A stretch of 64,000 bases of DNA, taken from assembly GCA_026874595.1 (NCBI GenBank), contig CM049316.1, positions 55,497,676-55,561,675 of the forward strand, given 5' to 3'. The notes under the pieces are model-generated. The model was not told the DNA's origin, ran no database searches, and was given only the letters and a program-made list of their open reading frames with translations. The translations under genes and the position numbers were made by a program. Positions 12,897 through 24,313 of this stretch are shown here, in pieces (the first letter of the stretch is position 1; every line of letters begins with the position of its first letter). The stretch is from Sipunculus nudus. Its lineage: Eukaryota > Annelida > Sipuncula > Golfingiida > Sipunculidae.

Positions 12897-12949
12897 TGAC
12901 CTTGACCTCTTGAAGTCACTTCAGTGACCTTGACCTATAAGGGTCAAAG
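12897..12949. promoter_or_regulatory. Cluster of nuclear-receptor-type half-sites
   Basis: TGACCTTGACCT occurs at 12897-12908 and again at 12925-12936, followed by AGGGTCAAAG at 12940-12949. On the minus strand TGACCTTGA is TCAAGGTCA, the extended half-site bound by NR5A/ERR-type receptors. The site lies just downstream of the Shisa-like stop codon, probably in its 3' UTR. Similar words occur in dispersed repeats elsewhere in the window, so this may be repeat-derived rather than functional. Confidence 0.3.
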
Positions 12950-13077
12950 TAGTGCTACTGCAGTTTAAATTCTTTCACCTGGTCATCTGATCAAATTTAC
13001 TCTGATTATTCCCATAAATTAATATTTAATAACTTGCTAGCAAATTAAACTGATGATGCTAGGTGCCCCGTCACACA

Positions 13078-13355
13078 TTATAAAGATGTCGGTAAAGCTA
13101 CCTTTTCTTTTTCTGATGAGTATTTGACGCTATCGTTTGAGCACTTGGATCTTCCCGAGCGACTACTACTCGGTGTTTGAGCGCGGTGATATGAGGGCGG
13201 GGCCTGATTTGAGTACATGCTCCCACTATGTGAGTAGGACTCTCGGCCTGACGTGAGGGGTGAGTACACCTGTCCTTGTTGAACCCCTGGAGGGTGGGGT
13301 ACCTGTGGCATGGGGTAGTACCCATGATACATGTGTGGATGACACGCTGGGTGAC
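13078..13355 (-). CDS. Last coding exon of a Shisa-like membrane protein (Pro/Tyr-rich cytoplasmic tail)
   Basis: A strong acceptor (TTTTTTGTCTTTGCAG) ends at 13356. The exon starts with GT, completing a Gly codon begun by the G left by the exon at 43267, so the phases agree. The peptide opens HPACHPHMYHGYYPMPQ, is rich in Pro, Tyr, Gln, Gly and Ser, and carries a PPxY motif (QAPPSYHRA) of the kind that binds WW domains in NEDD4-type ligases. Tails like this, following a single helix and cysteine cluster, typify the Shisa family. A TAA at 13078 ends it with ALPTSL, which fits a class I PDZ ligand (S/T-x-hydrophobic). An alternative donor (AAG|GTAGCT at 13096-13101) is weak. If used, the tail would be longer with another terminus. 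No Cys-rich ectodomain is seen here. Exon real: high; family: moderate. Confidence 0.75.
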
Positions 13356-13409
13356 CTGCAAAGACAAAAAAGCAATGCACTTGTATTACTGTATTACTTA
13401 TTATTATTA

Positions 13410-13517
13410 CAGACTTGTATTACCTGTTTTAAAGACCATCTGTCTGATGAGACCACCAGAGGATAAAGTTCACTTTTAGCCAGTCCTACATGTGGTCTTA
13501 TAACACAGGTTTGACTG
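13410..13517. mobile_element. Short MITE flanked by TA (Tc1/pogo-like)
   Basis: The right end reads ACAGGTTTGACTG then TA. The left end is TA then CAGACTTGTATTACCTGTTT, giving imperfect terminal inverted repeats with an insertion. The interior (AAGACCA ... GGTCTTAT) matches the element at 24226-24311, confirming a family. Confidence 0.55.
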
Positions 13518-14168
13518 TACAATATATTACACACAGTCATAATTCATACCACATTTCAGTTGCACGAAAAACTATCAAAATTCACCAACTTGGCAATAGT
13601 ACAAACCTTACACACAAGGGGGTTACAACAGTCATATCTATATGAAATCTAAAAAACTCCTGAGCCTGACAAAGGGCTGACTGATTTTTATGACTGGAAT
13701 GGTAAGAAGGTTGATGATATAAGATGGAACCATTGGGTCATGACACTCAGATGAAGTTGTCTATGAAAGTTACTATATAAACTGCCACTTTATGAAAAAT
13801 CTGTACTGGATTTTTTTGTTAAAGTATTTGATTGTATCAGTGCAAGTTCCCTTTTTCACATTTTATGACTGAGCTTGCCGCAGTCTGACATCATTTTATT
13901 TCCATATGTCCTGCAGGGGGTATTGTATATTATACAAGGGAAAAAGAGAACCTTATGGTCAGCATGGTATTGCGTCATTAAGTCTCCTGTATTTAAGGTT
14001 TTCTGTACTTGGAGCTAACAATAATCAACATATCACTAAGCTGGATGTGTGTCAGTGGGTCTACTGAGGTTTCACCACTTCATCTGGATGTCATAGCAGA
14101 GTTTGTACTGGAAAAAGTCACTTTGAAATCAAAGGTATTTTACCTCCATGCCCTATCTTACCAAAATA

Positions 14169-14258
14169 CAGTGAAATCTTTCTATCACATCTAATGGCAG
14201 GACCATTTTAGCAGGGGTGGTCATAACAGAAGGGTGGTCGTCAGGCGAGATTTCACTG
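14169..14258. mobile_element. 90-bp MITE with perfect 11-bp TIRs and TA duplication
   Basis: CAGTGAAATCT at the left and AGATTTCACTG at the right are exact inverse complements, each flanked by TA (14167-14168 and 14259-14260). This is the layout of Tc1/mariner-superfamily (pogo-like) non-autonomous elements. No transposase. Confidence 0.75.
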
Positions 14259-15304
14259 TATCTGAATTCACACATTTCCAGGATTAAATGGCTACGTATC
14301 ACAAAGGAATACTATGTTGCTATATATCAATCATTAAGAAATCTGTCTGCCATTAAGAAAATACTAGAGTAGATAAAAATTTCATTCAGGTGTTACAATT
14401 TATGCAAACCATACTCTCCTTTATGAATCATTGTTTTTTATACATTGGAAGCAAACGTAAAGGTCATCTAAAACCAAGTATCAACCATAACAAGCCATCA
14501 CGTTAAGAATTCTCATCACGTGGCCTGCTCCTGGCACTGCTTTCTAACACCTTGCTCTGATTGTAGTAGCTGTGGTTTTTTGCTAAGCCTGACATCTGTG
14601 ACAATTTGAATGCATGGTTTGCAGGGTAACGCAGCCTCTTGACCCTGTCGAGTAAAAACCTCAGCTTTGTCTCACATCAAGTCGCAACTTGCTGCTGATT
14701 GCCTGAGCAGTTACACAACACAAAAGACAGCAAGTGTTGCATTTGTTTTCCAACATCTCCCTTTAATATTTTTATGCTGTTTTTTGTGTGATTCTCTCCA
14801 ATAAAAAGTAAAATAAAAAGAACTGACAGAAGAGTTGCTTTGATGTTCATTATTAGTGAACAGGGAACCATACCTGCACAGGCCTGTCATTTTTACAGTT
14901 TTTTTTGAGTGACTCATCTATGAGTTCTTCCCAAATCAATTCAGTTAATAGCTGATCATGTCTACTCAGTACCCATCATAAAATGTAGGTTGACCATATT
15001 TCTTCCTTTATGAGAACCCATTTCCTTGATTAAAAATTTAGCTTATCCAGAAATATCTATATGTTACATGTATGAAAAATATACCTCACCTATCTTCATT
15101 GGTGGAAAAAATAAATTAATAAAAAGAAAGTCCATGCTTTATTTTCACTTCTAGTGCTTTGGTACCAGTGTTTTGAAAATAGTTTTTTGGCATCAGTATT
15201 TGCTTATTTTGCATTTGTTGGCTTTAAGGTTTCTTTTTGAGTGTGTCTTTTTATGTTTTAGTACGGTTACAAGTTATTTTACTTTGATAAGCAAAACGGA
15301 CCTG

Positions 15305-15625
15305 ATTATATACTTTCATCCCTGTGTGTGTGTGTGTGAGTAAGTTTGTTTGTTTGTCCACAACATTACTCATGCAAACCTGAATGGAATCTTATGAAAT
15401 TTTCAGAGCATTTGGGGACGGGCTAATAAAGAATCAATTAGATTTTGGTGTGGATCTGGCACATGACTGGGATTCAGGAATGTCATCACATATGCACAAA
15501 TGAATCTGGTAATAAAGGCCAGATAAGTGATTGCAAACACAATTTTCAGAGCACTCAAAACAGGGACCCTGACATGGTGGAGGCTTGCATTCCTTAGAAT
15601 GCAGATTTTAAGTTTTGACACAGAA
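15305..15625 (+). repeat. Dispersed repeat family 'GGTGTGGATC', copy 1
   Basis: Contains a GT microsatellite, then GTTTGTTTGTCCACAAC, ATGAAATTTTCAGAGCATTT, GGTGTGGATCTGGCACATGA and, at the end, ATGGTGGAGGCTTGCATTCC. The same ordered phrases occur at 42845-43180, and earlier segments recur at 30538, 51670 and (minus strand) 40330. Non-coding; mechanism of spread unknown. Confidence 0.7.
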
Positions 15626-16131
15626 TATTTTTATTCTAAATAAGATGATGAAACTAATGGATGTCTTCTTTACAAATACAACTACAGCTTACAAACCTTC
15701 AGAATATTTTACAGATAACAGCCGATGTTGTGGAACGCAGGGAATCAATGACACATCAGGAGACCCAAGCAGAACAGCTCCGTAAACTAAGAGCGAAACA
15801 AATGTCCCTGTACATCTAACAATACATGACTAAAATGACTCACTAAAGTTAACGTACTAACAAACAGAGAAGTCCCTGCCTGGAATCCAGTCCTGGATTA
15901 TCCTGTATTGTCATGGTAACAGGAAATACAGCACTGGACAAGGAGTAGCCAATCACAGTGTAGTGTCCGAAACATTTACTGCTACAAGAGGACAATGGGT
16001 TACAGGAAACTGATAAATAATTTACGTTGGGGGGCAGCTTGCAGGTATTGGCCGAGAACAAGAAGCGTGGTCTGGACATTGCTCGGCATGCTGGTCAGGG
16101 CATGTGCCCGTGTTAAGGCGATTAGCAGTGC
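15626..16131. other. Unique sequence left of the satellite
   Basis: No exon or repeat recognised. The region is moderately GC-rich around 15720-16130. Confidence 0.4.
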
Positions 16132-16383
16132 CCTGGATCAATGGGAATGAGGCTATGGGGAGTCGTCATTGTCACATTGCTAGGTGTTACCCACAAGCCT
16201 TTGTTTAAACTCACCGACACCTAGTTATCACTGGGTGTGTTGTGATTCAGAATTGTCTGACGGGACTCCTACTGAACAATACATATTCTGTACAGCCACC
16301 CTCAGTTCAGGTTCCAGACCTTGTGCCAGGAGATGAAAAAACATCCAGACTTGTAGATCTAGACTGGAGGAATGTTCAAACAT
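16132..16383. repeat. Duplicated satellite-flank block, copy 1
   Basis: A ~252-bp non-satellite block starting CCTGGATCAATGGGAATGAG. It recurs at 16852-17103 with almost no differences (for example CACCGACACC versus CACCAGCACC near 16215), an offset of exactly 720 bp. The 64-codon open frame that crosses it is copied along with it and is not evidence of a gene. Confidence 0.9.
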
Positions 16384-19300
16384 CGTTTCCTACAGAGCAT
16401 CATAATTATACTGGTTCAGAACATCCAGACCTATAGAGCATCATAATTACACTGGTAGAGAACATCCAGACCTATAGAGCATCATAATTACACTGATACA
16501 GAACATCCAGTCCTACAGAGCATCATAAATACACTGATACAGAACATCCAGTCCTATAGAGCATCATAATTACACTGATACAGAACATCCAGTCCTATAG
16601 AGCATCATAATTACACTGATACATAACATCCAGACCTAAAGAGCATCATAATTACACTAGTACAAAACATCCAGTCCTATAGAGCATCATAATTACACTG
16701 ATACAGAACATCTAGTCCTACAGAGCATCATAATTACACAGATACAGAACATCCAGTCCTATAAAGAATCATAATTACACTGATACAGAACATCCAGTCC
16801 TAAAGAACATCATAATTACACTGATACAGAACAATCAGTCCTATAGAGCATCCTGGATCAATGGGAATGAGGCTATGGGGAGTCGTCATTGTCACATTGC
16901 TAGGTGTTACCCACAAGCCTTTGTTTAAACTCACCAGCACCTAGTTATCACTGGGTGTGTTGTGATTCAGAATTGTCTGACGGGACTCCTACTGAACAAT
17001 ACATATTCTGTACAGCCACCCTCAGTTCAGGTTCCAGACCTTGTGCCAGGAGATGAAAAAACATCCAGACTTGTAGATCTAGACTGGAGGAATGTTCAAA
17101 CATCCAGTCCTACAGAGCATCATAATTATACTGGTTCAGAACATCCAGACCTATAGAGCATCATAATTACACTGGTAGAGAACATCCAGACCTATAGAGC
17201 ATCATAATTACACTGATACAGAACATCCAGTCCTACTGAGCATCATAATTATACTGGTACAGAACATCCAGTCCTATAGAGCATCATAATTACACTGGTA
17301 GAGAACATCCAGTCCTACTGAGCATCATAATTACACTGATACAGAACATCCAGTCCTACTGAGCATCATAAATACACTGATACAGAACATCCAGTCCTAC
17401 TGAGCATCATAAATACACTGATACAGAACATCCAGTCCTAGAGCATCATAAATACACTGATACAGAACATTCAGTCCTATAGAGCATCATAATTACACTT
17501 ATACAGAACATCCAGTCCTATAAAGCATCATAATTACACTGATACAGAACAACTAGTCCTACAGAGCATCATAAATACACTGATACATAACATCCAGACC
17601 TATAGAGCATCATAATTACACTAGTAAAAAACATCCAGTCCTATAGAGCATCATAATTACACTGATACAGAACATCTAGTCCTACAGAGCATCATAATTA
17701 CACAGATAAAGAACATCCAGTCCTATAAAGAATCATAATTACACTGATACAGAACATCCAGTCCTAAAGAACATCATAATTACACTGATACAGAACAATC
17801 AGTCCTATAGAGCATCATAATTAAACTGACACCGAACATCCAGTTCTATAGAGCATCATAATAACATTAATACAGAACATCCAGTTCTATAGAGCATCAT
17901 AATTACACTGATACAGAACATTCAGTCCTATAGAGCATCATAATAACATTAATACAGAACATCCAGTCCTATAGAGCATCGTAATAACTTTAATACAGAA
18001 CATCCAGTCCTATAGAGCATCATAATTACACTGATACAGAACATCCAGTCCTATAGAGCATCATAATTACACTGATACAGAACAACTAGTCCTACAGAGC
18101 ATCATAAATACACTGATACAGAGGATCCAGTCCTATAGAGCATCATAATAACGTTAATACAGAACATCCAGTCCTATAAAGCATCATAATAACGTTAATA
18201 CAGAACATCCAGTCCTATAGAGCATCGTAATAACGTTAATAAAGAACATCCAGTTCTATAGAGCATCATAATTACACTAATACAGAGCATCCAGTCCTAT
18301 AGAGCATCATAATTACACTGATACAGAGCATTCCATCCCATAGAGCATCATAATTACACTGATACAGAACAGCCAGTCCTATAAAGATTCATAATTACAC
18401 TGATACAGAACATCCAGTCCTATAGAGCATCATAATTACACTGATACAGAACATCCAGTCCTATACAGCATCATAATTACACTGATACAGAGCATCCAGT
18501 CCTATAGAGCATCATAAATACACTGATACAGAACATCCAGTCCTACTGAGCATCATAAATACACTGATACAGAACATCCAGTCCTATAGAGCATCATAAA
18601 TACACTGATACCGAACAACTAGTCCTACAGAGCATCATAAATACAATGATACATAACATCCAGACCTATAGAGCATCATAATTACACTGATACAGAACAT
18701 CCAGTCCTATAGAGCATCGTAATTACACTTATACAGAACATCCAGTTCTATAAAGCATCATAATTACACTGATACAGAACAATTAGTCCTACAGAGCATC
18801 ATAAATACAATGATACATAACATCCAGACCTAGAGAGCATCATAAATACACTGATACAGAACATCCAGTCCTATAGAGCATCATAATTACACTGATACAG
18901 AACATCCAGTCCTATAGAGCATCATAATTACACTGATACAGAACAACTAGTCCTACTGAGCATCATAAATACACTGATACAGAACATCCAGTCCTATAGA
19001 GCATCATAATTACACTGATACAGAACATCCAGTCCTATAGAGCATCATAATTACACTGATACAGAACATCCAGTCCTACTGAGCATCATAAATACACTGA
19101 TACAGAACATCCAGTCCTATAGAGCATCATAATTACACTGATACAGAACATCCAGTCCTACTGAGCATCATAATCACACTGATACAGAGCATCCAGTCCT
19201 ATAGAGCATCATAATTACACTGATACAGAACATCCAGTCCTATAGAGCATCATAATTACACTGATACAGAACATCCAGTCCTATAGAGCATCATAAATAC

Positions 19301-22103
19301 ACTGATACAGAACATCCAGTCCTACTGAGCATCATAAATACACTGATACAGAACATCCAGTCCTATAGAGCATCATAAATACACTGATACAGAACATCTA
19401 GTCCTACAGAGCATCATAAATACAATAATACATAACATCCAGACCTATAGAGCATCATAATTACACTGATACAGAACATCCAGTCCTATAGAGCATCATA
19501 AATACACTGATACAGAACATCCAGTCCTACTGAGCATCATAAATACACTGATACAGAACATCCAGTCCTATAGAGCATCATAAATACACTGATACAGAAC
19601 AACTAGTCCTACAGAGCATCATAAATACAATGATACATAACATCCAGACCTATAGAGCATCATAATTACACTGATACAGAACATCCAGTCTTATAGAGCA
19701 TCGTAATTACACTTATACAGAACATCCAGTTCTATAAAGCATCATAATTACACTGATACAGAACAACTAGTCCTACAGAGCATCATAAATACAATGATAC
19801 ATAACATCCAGACCTATAGAGCATCATAATTACAATGATACAGAACATCCAGTCCTATAGAGCATCATAATTACACTAATACAGAGCATCCAGTCCTATA
19901 GAGCATCATAATTACACTGATACAGAACATCTAGTCCTACAGAGCATCATAATTACAATGATACATAACATCCAGACCTATAGAGCATCATAATTACACT
20001 GATACAGAACATCCAGTCCTATAGAGCATCGTAATTACACTTATACAGAACATTCAGTTCTATAAAGCATCATAATTACACTGATACAGAACAACTAGTC
20101 CTACAGAGCATCATAAATACACTGATACAGAACATCCAGTCCTATAGAGCATCATAATAACACTGATACAGAGCATCCAATCCTATAGAGCATCATAAAT
20201 ACACTGATACAGAACATCCAGTCCTACTGAGCATCATAAATACACTGATACAGAACATCCAGTCCTATAGAGCATCATAATTACACTGATACAGAACAAC
20301 TAGTCCTACAGAGCATCATAAATACAATGATACATAACATCCAGACCTATAGAGCATCATAATTACACTGATACAGAACATCCAGTCCTATAGAGCATCG
20401 TAATTACACTTATACAGAACATCCAGTTCTATAAAGCATCATAATTACACTGATACAGAACAACTAGTCCTACAGAGCATCATAAATACAATGATACATA
20501 ACATCCAGACCTATAGAGCATCATAATTACACTGATACAGAACATCCAGTCCTACAGAGCATCATAATTACACTGATACAGAACATCTAGTCCTACTGAG
20601 CATCATAAATACACTGATACAGAACATCCAGTCCTATAGAGCATCATAATTACACTGATACAGAACATCCAGTCCTATAGAGCATCATAATTACACTGAT
20701 ACAGAACATTCAGTCCTATATAGCATCATAATAAAGTTAATACAGAACATCCAGTCCTATAGAGCATCATAATAACGTTAATACAGAACATCCAGTCCTA
20801 TAGAGCTTCATTATTACACTGATACAGAACATCCAGTCCTATAGAGCATCATAATAACGTTAATACAGAACATCCAGTCCTATAGAGCATCATAATAAGG
20901 TTAATACAGAACATCCAGTCCTATAAAGCTTCATAATAACGTTAATACAGAACATCCAGTCCTATAGAGCATCGTAATAACGTTAATACAGAACATCCAG
21001 TTCTATAGAGCATCATAATTACACTAATGCAGAGCATCCAGTCCTATAGAGCATCATAATTACACTGATACAGAGCATCCCATCCCATAGAGCATCATTA
21101 TTACACTGATACAGAACAGCCAGTCCTATAAAGAATCATAATTACACTGATACAGAACATCCAGTCCTATAGAGCATCATAATTACACTGATACAGAACA
21201 ACTAGTCCTATAGAGCATCATAAATACACTGATACAGAACAACTAGTCCTACAGAGCATCATAAATACACTGATACAGAACATCCAGACCTATAGAGCAT
21301 CATAATTACACTGATACAGAACATCCAGTCCTATAGAGCATCATAATTACACTGATACAGAACATCCAGTCCTATAGAGCATCATAAATACACTGATACA
21401 GAACAACTAGTCCTACAGAGCATCATAAATACACTGATACAGAACATCCAGACCTATAGAGCATCATAATTACACTGATACAGAACAGCCAGTCCTATAA
21501 AGCATCATAATTACACTGATACAGAACAGCCAGTCCTATAAAGAAACATAATTACACTGATACAGAACATCCAGTCCTATAGAGCATCATAATTACACTG
21601 ATACAGAACATCCAGTCCTATAGAGCATCATAATTACACTGATACAGAGTATCCAGTCCTATAGAGCATCATAAATACACTGATACAGAACATCCAATCC
21701 TACTGAGCATCATAAATACACTGATACAGAACATCCAGTCCTACAGAGCATCATAATTACACTGATACAGAACATCCAGTCCTATAGAGCATCATAAATA
21801 CACTGATACAGAACATCCAGTCCTATAGAGCATCGTAATTACACTGATACAGAACATCCAGTCCTATAGAGCATCGTAATTACACTTATACAGAACATCC
21901 AGTTCTATAAAGCATCATAATTACACTGATAAAGAACAACTAGTCCTACAGAGCATCATAAATACAATGATACATAACATCCAGACCTATAGAGCATCAT
22001 AATTACACTGATACAGAACATCCAGTCCTATAGAGCATCATAATTACACTAAAACAGAGCATCCAGTCCTATAGAGCATCATAATAACGTTAATACAGAA
22101 CAT
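16384..22103. repeat. 41-bp minisatellite/satellite array, roughly 130 monomers
   Basis: The monomer is about 41 bp: CATCATAATTACACTGATAC followed by AGAACATCCAGTCCTATAGA and G. It repeats head to tail with single-base variants (AATTAC/AAATAC, CATCGTAA, CAACTAGTCC, GTTAATAC, CCAGACC). A four-monomer higher-order unit of 164 bp is visible, for example with AACTAG markers 164 bp apart at 19601/19765 and 20298/20462. The array is interrupted once by the duplicated flank block at 16852-17103. The unit is not a multiple of three and contains stops, so it is non-coding. It lies inside the Shisa-like intron. Confidence 0.95.
16852..17103. repeat. Duplicated satellite-flank block, copy 2
   Basis: Near-identical copy of 16132-16383, now embedded inside the 41-bp array. 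The array segment before it ends with the same run of variant monomers found at about 17640-17820. The duplication therefore carried array plus flank, and the array behind copy 2 later expanded. Confidence 0.9.
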
Positions 22104-24225
22104 GTTTGAAGAATTTTAGAAAAACAAGTCGTTGACAGGCTACAGCACTTATTAAACTTATGTAGTTCTATTTAGATAGGCATAACAGACTTCCAACACT
22201 TTTTTTGGATTTCAATTTTTTCACCAGTGGCACACACCTGGTTTAAAAGTATTTTTATTTTTTTTTACCAGTGGCCAACACCTGGTTTATAAGTGTTTTC
22301 TGCTTGACTTTCTTTGGTATAACTACAGCTGTCCAACTTCAAAATTTTTTTATCAACAATTTTTTATTATCATGTTTAGTAAGAGTGAAACATATATTGA
22401 AGTAACAAAAGTAACTGGATATAACACTGTACAGACTACAAAGAAACATATACACCCCTTTGGAATCATGATGCAAAAGGTTATAGCGACTTCATTTATA
22501 TGTAAAAGAGACCTAATCCAATATCTGATGCCTATTTACTAAAGATAATTTAAGATGAGGTCAGAAAGCACTTATCCTCCAGAGGATGTTCATTTTGTTT
22601 AAATCTGCATGTTTATAACATAAGGGGGGCCTGCCAAATTAGCCAAACACATTCAATGAGGTCACCTAGCAGCAAGTCAGAAGAACTAGATTTTGCAATG
22701 CATGTTTTACAATAAATGACCTTTCAACTTCTGTATATATGCAACCAATCATTTTAGGTTATACAGTTTGTAGATAAACTAGCTCATACATTGGCCATAG
22801 AGGCATTAAAGGAATTTTCCTATAACAGGAATTACCTGAGTTCATTAACAGATACACAGAGTAAGCCAGAAATCACATTAATTCTATATATAGAAAAGGT
22901 AGGTGAATATCTGACTGTAAAGCATGTCTTGATCCTCTGAGTATGTCTTACAGCCAGCCATCAGGGTTTATTTAAAGGTATTTTCATGGAAATGTTCAAT
23001 ACTAGCTAAATTCCTGCACTTTACAGACTTTGGAAACACACAGAAAATGTGGAAGGGTTTTGATGAATTTACAAGCTTGTGTGAACCCTGTGTAAGTATA
23101 GGAGACATGTAACTGCATGTCTCTGGGGTCACATAAACCAAACATGATGCTAAACAAAACAGGTCTTCTTGGGGCTCACATCACTGTGTTTATGGGCAAA
23201 ATGTGATGCTATCTTCTGGAAGATTTTCCTATTCAAATTAATTGTGGCATGATCGCTCTACTACTTATAAAAAAAATTCTGGGGACCTAATATTGTAGTT
23301 TATGTTCTGAAAACATAAAATATTACATATAACAAAATTTTACTGGCCACCTTGAACATCAGTTTCCATGGCAACAAAGAATACTTAATTCTGGAATATT
23401 GCAATTTTCCTACCATTATTAGACTGGTAAATGAGCAATAAAAGGAAGTGGAGCTTACGTGGCAAGTTAATATTTACTTCCTGTACCATAGGCACAGGAT
23501 CTAATCACTAACATTACATGTCAAATCTAACAATATAAAAATATAAATTAAGTAAATTAAGCTTTGTAGGAATTGTCATACTTCAAATTCATTCAATTAA
23601 AAATATCATATTCATATTAACAGACCCAGGTTTTAACTGCCATGCTGCAGAGTCATAGTGTTGAGAATATCTAGTTTCAGTTCATTATGCTTCAGCTTTA
23701 ACTGCCAAAGTTTCAAATTAGCTGTTGTTACAAAGCAGCTAATTATAGATATTGCATCTCCCTCAAGACGAAACAGGTATAACTCCCTTCCTGAGAGTGT
23801 TCTTATATATACAAAAACCTGGAAATTGTCACTGAGTAATGTGGGTATCATTTATCTTCTTCAAGGCTGTATCAATTCTAGGATGAATTCTCATTAGCTT
23901 ACTTGAACATGAAACCATGCTTCTCATGGACATGTCTGTCACGAATGATAATTAAAATTAATCGACAAAACACAGGCCATTGGGTTGTGTAAGGATTTAC
24001 ATTGAAGGCATGCTGATCAGTTATGACTAATTATCTGGTCAAAAAGCCTGGTCTGCAAAAAAAATGCTATCATCTGTTCAACCGATGAAATACAGGAAAC
24101 ATGTCATTCAATTACGCCAAATATCCCTAGCGCCACTTTACAACTGCTTATTATGTTCAGTAATGCATGTGAAGCCCATTCATAGTATCTACCACATATA
24201 ATGAAGTTTGGAAATGAAATGATTA
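22104..24225. other. Unique intronic sequence right of the satellite
   Basis: AT-rich, no recognised repeat. A direct near-duplication (CCAGTGGCACACACCTGG / CCAGTGGCCAACACCTGG) lies at about 22225-22285. A possible plus-strand exon at 23027-23091 and an RFX-like motif at 23362-23375 are discussed separately. Confidence 0.4.
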
Positions 24226-24311
24226 CAGTGGAACCTGTCTTAAAGACCACCTGTGAATTAAGACCACTTTTGGCCAGTCCCATGGGTGGTCTTATTACAC
24301 AGGTTTTATTG
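24226..24311. mobile_element. 86-bp MITE flanked by TA
   Basis: The left end is CAGTGGAACCTGT and the right end ACAGGTTTTATTG, imperfect inverse complements flanked by TA (24224-24225, 24312-24313). The interior AAGACCACCT ... GGTGGTCTTA forms a second inner inverted repeat. Related to the elements at 13410 and 29772. Confidence 0.7.
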
Positions 24312-24313
24312 TA

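Noticed and set aside
16242-17156. Two near-identical 64-codon open frames (16242-16436 and 16962-17156)
   Set aside because: They arise from the duplicated flank block and run into the 41-bp satellite; no splice sites or domain. Duplication, not coding selection, explains the identity.
16384-22103. CRISPR-like array
   Set aside because: Monomers are contiguous without unique spacers and the host is a eukaryote; it is a satellite.
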